Assembly: GCA_023269645.1 (NCBI GenBank)
Contig: JAHFPR010000118.1
Coordinates: 1-6,418 of the forward strand
Reading direction: 5' to 3'
DNA length: 6,418 nt
From: Alphaproteobacteria bacterium
GTDB lineage: Bacteria; Pseudomonadota; Alphaproteobacteria; Rickettsiales; UBA8987
A program made the translations under genes and the position numbers. A model generated the notes under the pieces. The model had not been told where the DNA came from and did not search any database. It saw only the letters and a list, made by a program, of their open reading frames with translations. Below, piece by piece: positions 6,136 to 6,418 of the stretch (positions within the stretch are counted from its first letter, which is position 1; the number at the start of each line of letters is the position of its first letter).

Positions 6136-6278
6136 TATTTAGATCCGATCAAGTCATTTTTATCTTTACGGCTTTCAAGCGCACCCAGCCGTTTTTCAGT
6201 GTTTTTCAAACATTTTGCAGCGTAAATTCCAATGAGTCCGGCAAGGATAAGGCCAGCATCACCAAGGCTAGCACCCAC
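6135..6278 (-). pseudogene. Second-frame ORF ending on the nuoM start; likely 3' part of a frameshifted gene
   Basis: In the frame one base off the 6206-6409 ORF, codons from GTG 6278 to TAA 6137-6135 encode 47 residues: a small-residue start GASLGDAG, a membrane helix LILAGLIGIYAAKCL, then a charged tail (KNTEKRLGALESRKDKND). The stop shares its last A with the nuoM ATG (TAATG), a classic coupling arrangement. No ribosome site precedes the GTG, and a TGA closes the frame at 6290-6288, so independent initiation is doubtful. Its third-position base use resembles the 5' half of the upstream ORF more than that ORF's own 3' half does. Joined, the two would give a protein of roughly 90 residues with one clear membrane helix. 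A sequencing error is the simplest alternative to a true frameshift. Confidence 0.4.
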
Positions 6279-6409
6279 ATTAACGATTCATGAAATGATG
6301 CTGTACTCTTTAAAAGCTTTATCTGCTCAATAACAAAATTTACGACGCCACTAACCCAAGCACGGTTACCAAAAAATCTGACGCTCTTATTTGTTGCTTG
6401 CTTTAGCAT
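6206..6409 (-). CDS. Small unknown protein upstream of nuoM, possibly frameshifted
   Basis: A 67-codon frame starts at ATG 6409 with a good ribosome site (AAGG, 6415-6418, 5 bases before the ATG). The first 42 or so residues are soluble-looking with an amphipathic stretch (VVNFVIEQIKLLKS). The end is hydrophobic (LMWVLALVMLALSL) and stops at 6208-6206, 70 bases before nuoM. I do not recognise a family. GC of the region is about 40%, lower than nuoM. From about 6278 the next frame over looks more protein-like and reaches nuoM exactly (see 6135-6278), so this ORF may be the 5' part of a longer gene with one base lost. It sits where nuoL would be expected to end, but does not resemble a NuoL C-terminus. 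Confidence 0.5.
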   Translation of the reverse strand: MLKQATNKSVRFFGNRAWVSGVVNFVIEQIKLLKSTASFHESLMWVLALVMLALSLPDSLEFTLQNV

Positions 6410-6414
6410 AAATA

Positions 6415-6418
6415 CCTT
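6415..6418 (-). promoter_or_regulatory. Ribosome binding site for the ORF starting at 6409
   Basis: AAGG at the very edge of the window, 5 bases before the ATG; it may extend further to the right. It supports 6409 as a real translation start. Confidence 0.5.

Noticed and set aside
6305..6325. Programmed -1 frameshift at T TTA AAG in the ORF that starts at 6409
   Set aside because: The heptamer fits X XXY YYZ in the zero frame, but the -1 frame meets TGA at 6290-6288 before the membrane helix, so it cannot join the two coding parts.

Overview
The window is a bacterial chromosome segment with every credible gene on the minus strand. It reads, in transcription order (right to left): a small AT-rich unknown membrane-protein gene (possibly frameshifted), nuoM, nuoN, birA, coaX, a small GIY-YIG nuclease gene, and the N-terminal two-thirds or less of rnj (RNase J), which runs off the left edge. 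From memory, the order nuoM-nuoN-birA-coaX-rnj is typical of Alphaproteobacteria, and the RNase J and Nuo sequences look alphaproteobacterial. I cannot name a genus. The conserved genes have roughly 53-65% GC in the lines I counted. The GIY-YIG gene (about 38%) and the segment right of nuoM (about 40%) are clearly poorer in GC.

Region by region: 1-800 is partial rnj. 828-936 is a two-hairpin palindromic element. 941-1231 is the GIY-YIG gene. 1281-1319 is a short deleted copy of the same palindromic element. 1322-2095 is coaX. 2109-2176 is a long imperfect inverted repeat spanning the coaX leader and the birA 3' end. 2153-2968 is birA, with a different palindromic repeat inserted in frame (2614-2703). 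2976-3102 is a second full two-hairpin element filling the nuoN-birA gap. 3131-4627 is nuoN and 4624-6135 is nuoM, overlapping by 4 bases. 6135-6409 is AT-rich DNA with a 67-codon reading frame and a second frame that ends exactly on the nuoM start.

Functionally, NuoM and NuoN are proton-pumping membrane subunits of complex I. BirA attaches biotin to carboxylases, CoaX makes 4'-phosphopantothenate for coenzyme A, and RNase J processes and degrades RNA. They form a co-directional, probably co-transcribed cluster of housekeeping genes.

The unusual part is the overlay of small palindromic DNA on this cluster. There are three repeat families within about 2.3 kb, one of them inside a coding sequence. 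An AT-rich GIY-YIG nuclease gene lies precisely between two copies of one family. The arms of the main family differ in sequence but keep perfect pairing, which suggests that the hairpin itself is maintained.
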